This document shows positions 62,483 to 64,000 of a stretch of 64,000 bases of DNA, in pieces (the stretch's first letter is position 1; each line of letters opens with the position of its first letter). Made by a program: the position numbers and the translations under genes. This DNA is from UBA5158 sp963692955 (GTDB lineage: Bacteria > Pseudomonadota > Gammaproteobacteria > DSM-16500): assembly GCA_963692955.1 (NCBI GenBank), contig OY843587.1, positions 1,612,001-1,676,000 of the forward strand, given 5' to 3'. Below the pieces are notes generated by a model. That model saw nothing but the letters and a program-made list of their open reading frames with translations. It was not told where the DNA came from and did no database searches.

Positions 62483-64000
62483 TCAATCACGTCGAGACTT
62501 TGAATTGTTGAGGACGCTATCCAACTTCTCTGATGTATCTGACATGAAATCATTCGTAAAAACATCTTTCAACATCTTTTTAATCGAAAAAAATGTGCGG
62601 GGTTTATAGCATTGCTTAACGTTTCCGACTGCCGTTCTCACATCATGCTCGTGTTTAGCGGTGCGTACGTCATTGATGGTTTTTGATAACAGCTTTATGT
62701 TGGCGTCGCGTTGAAAATATTTTGCTTTGGATGCTACTAAAATTTTAATGATCACTGCTTTCTTTCTTTGAAATTCAAAATATTCTAAATTATAAAGTAA
62801 GTTAGAAGATTGAGTGTTTCTACGATAAGACGTGCGCACATTATTTTTCTTATTTACATTTTCGAAATGATGCAAGTTATCGATCAATTGATAAATCATA
62901 TCTTGATAAGGATTGAATCTATCTAACAAAATTTCTGAATGACGCGAAATTAAAGACGATTTATGTGAAAGCGTGTTATTTTGAGTGATTTCTTTTGATA
63001 AAATATATTTTTCATAAATTTTTTGAATTTCTTTAATCTGCTCATCAATTTTTAGAGCTTTGCGCGTTATCAAGTTTTCAGTAAACAAACCTTTGTAAAT
63101 AGGATTGAGCTCACCAAATTCTAAATAATCTGTTAACGTCCCGTTCAACGCTTTAATTTTAGTTAATAATTCTAGCGCTTGTTTATCTTTTTCACGGTTT
63201 AGTTCTAGTACCGAATTTGTTAGAGCGACAATTTCATTTTTTATCACTTTTTTTTCTGCAGGTGACGCACCTGGATTGGCAGCGAAGATGGGGCCGATAA
63301 TAGCTTGGTAGATTTTCGGCGTGGGCTTTTCACGGACTATTTGTAATAAGGACGCCATCATATCTTTTTCACGATACAAATGTGCTTCATCGGTACGGTG
63401 GGTAAAATATTCTTTAACCGCTGCATTAGAAGATTCAGTCACGCGCGCACGAGTTTTTGCGCTAATGCTCGGCGCTAGTGTACCCACACCATGAGTGGGA
63501 AGCGCAACCGTTCGCAGTCCATATTGATGATGCAACGCCTGTAATAACTCAGCATTGTTGGAAAGAAAATTAATTTTGCAAACTAGACGGCTGAGTAAAT
63601 TTCTCAAAGTAAAAATAAAACCGCCTGAATAGAATTCATTGACTTTATGCAAGGCATGATAAGTATCTTTTCTGCCTAACATCAGACTTAAGGTACGCTG
63701 ACACTGTGTTGCATCGTCTAAGAATTTAAATTTTTTATCGTTACTGTATGCATTTAGCATGCGCACGGGTAAATTATCCATCGCGCCGCCATCAATATAT
63801 TGTTTACCTTTGTAATTAACCGCTTTGAACACGATGGGAAAAGCCGCGGATATTTGGATAGCTTTGGCAATTTCCATATCTGGCGATGTTTTTGCGGAAA
63901 AGATAGCGAGTTCTTTATCAGTGATATTGGTGCCGGTAACTATAAGATCTTTAATAACTTGTTCTGGTACATAATATTTGTAGCAGTTTCTCAAAATTTC
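62483..64000 (-). CDS. Patatin-like phospholipase, 5' end outside the window
   Basis: The frame is open to the window edge, so the N-terminus with the G-x-S-x-G nucleophile is missing. What remains has the patatin catalytic Asp in YIDGGAMDNLPV, preceded by AIQISAAFPIVFKAV, the usual patatin segment. Patatin-like enzymes of Legionella (VipD type) are secreted phospholipases A acting on host endosomes. After the catalytic part come about 330 residues of helical, Lys-rich sequence of unknown role, which is also the arrangement of a lipase plus C-terminal targeting domain. Effector status is inference. Confidence 0.75.
   Translation of the reverse strand, partial: EILRNCYKYYVPEQVIKDLIVTGTNITDKELAIFSAKTSPDMEIAKAIQISAAFPIVFKAVNYKGKQYIDGGAMDNLPVRMLNAYSNDKKFKFLDDATQCQRTLSLMLGRKDTYHALHKVNEFYSGGFIFTLRNLLSRLVCKINFLSNNAELLQALHHQYGLRTVALPTHGVGTLAPSISAKTRARVTESSNAAVKEYFTHRTDEAHLYREKDMMASLLQIVREKPTPKIYQAIIGPIFAANPGASPAEKKVIKNEIVALTNSVLELNREKDKQALELLTKIKALNGTLTDYLEFGELNPIYKGLFTENLITRKALKIDEQIKEIQKIYEKYILSKEITQNNTLSHKSSLISRHSEILLDRFNPYQDMIYQLIDNLHHFENVNKKNNVRTSYRRNTQSSNLLYNLEYFEFQRKKAVIIKILVASKAKYFQRDANIKLLSKTINDVRTAKHEHDVRTAVGNVKQCYKPRTFFSIKKMLKDVFTNDFMSDTSEKLDSVLNNSKSRRD

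Overview
The window looks like the chromosome of a host-associated gammaproteobacterium, most probably of the order Legionellales (Legionella, Coxiella, Berkiella or Aquicella-like). Three things point there. The housekeeping genes have gammaproteobacterial order: tig-clpP-clpX-lon-hupB-ppiD, mrdA-rodA-mltB-rlpA and rlmD-relA. Many large, lineage-specific genes carry eukaryotic-type or host-directed domains. Three promoters carry a PmrA-type box, the element that in Legionella and Coxiella controls Dot/Icm effector genes. No secretion-system gene is in the window, so calling genes effectors is inference.

Layout. 1-6.7 kb: end of a PagL-like lipid A deacylase, then a tight cell-wall cluster (mrdA, rodA, mltB, rlpA) and the membrane protease gene rseP. 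6.8-8.6 kb: two unknown genes, the second behind a PmrA-like promoter. 8.7-13.4 kb: a TPP riboswitch and thiamine-precursor importer (thiZ-thiX-thiY), then rmuC and fabI. 13.5-17 kb: a decaying patch with a small secreted protein that appears frameshifted, a large unknown protein split in two at an A8 run behind a PmrA-like promoter, and an IS66 transposase remnant. 17.2-27 kb, minus strand: ppiD, tRNA-Asp and tRNA-Val, hupB, lon, clpX, clpP, tig and five tRNAs (Leu, Lys, His, Arg, Pro). 27-40 kb: folD, a PmrA-box unknown gene, a sugar transporter, a Sel1-repeat protein, rocD, yciO, rlmD, relA, a free-standing Hpt protein, a YgjP-type metalloprotease, ttcA and a cold-shock gene.

40-64 kb is an accessory island. 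It starts directly after a tRNA-Thr gene that, unlike the other seven tRNAs, has no encoded CCA, and after IS66 debris. Its genes are AT-rich and mostly unrecognised: an LRR-like protein with an NLS-like cluster (paralogue of the gene at 6.8 kb), two tandem paralogues of 643 and about 1033 residues, a double U-box protein, a methyltransferase, a Fic-like protein with a degenerate motif, a TPR-membrane-poly(A)-polymerase-like fusion, an ankyrin protein, a poly(ADP-ribose) glycohydrolase-like protein, a protein with a hydrophobic hairpin, and a patatin-like phospholipase cut by the window edge. Related short palindromes recur between these genes. Together they suggest an arsenal acting on host ubiquitin, ADP-ribose, lipids and possibly RNA, with expression of at least some window genes tied to a PmrA-type regulator.
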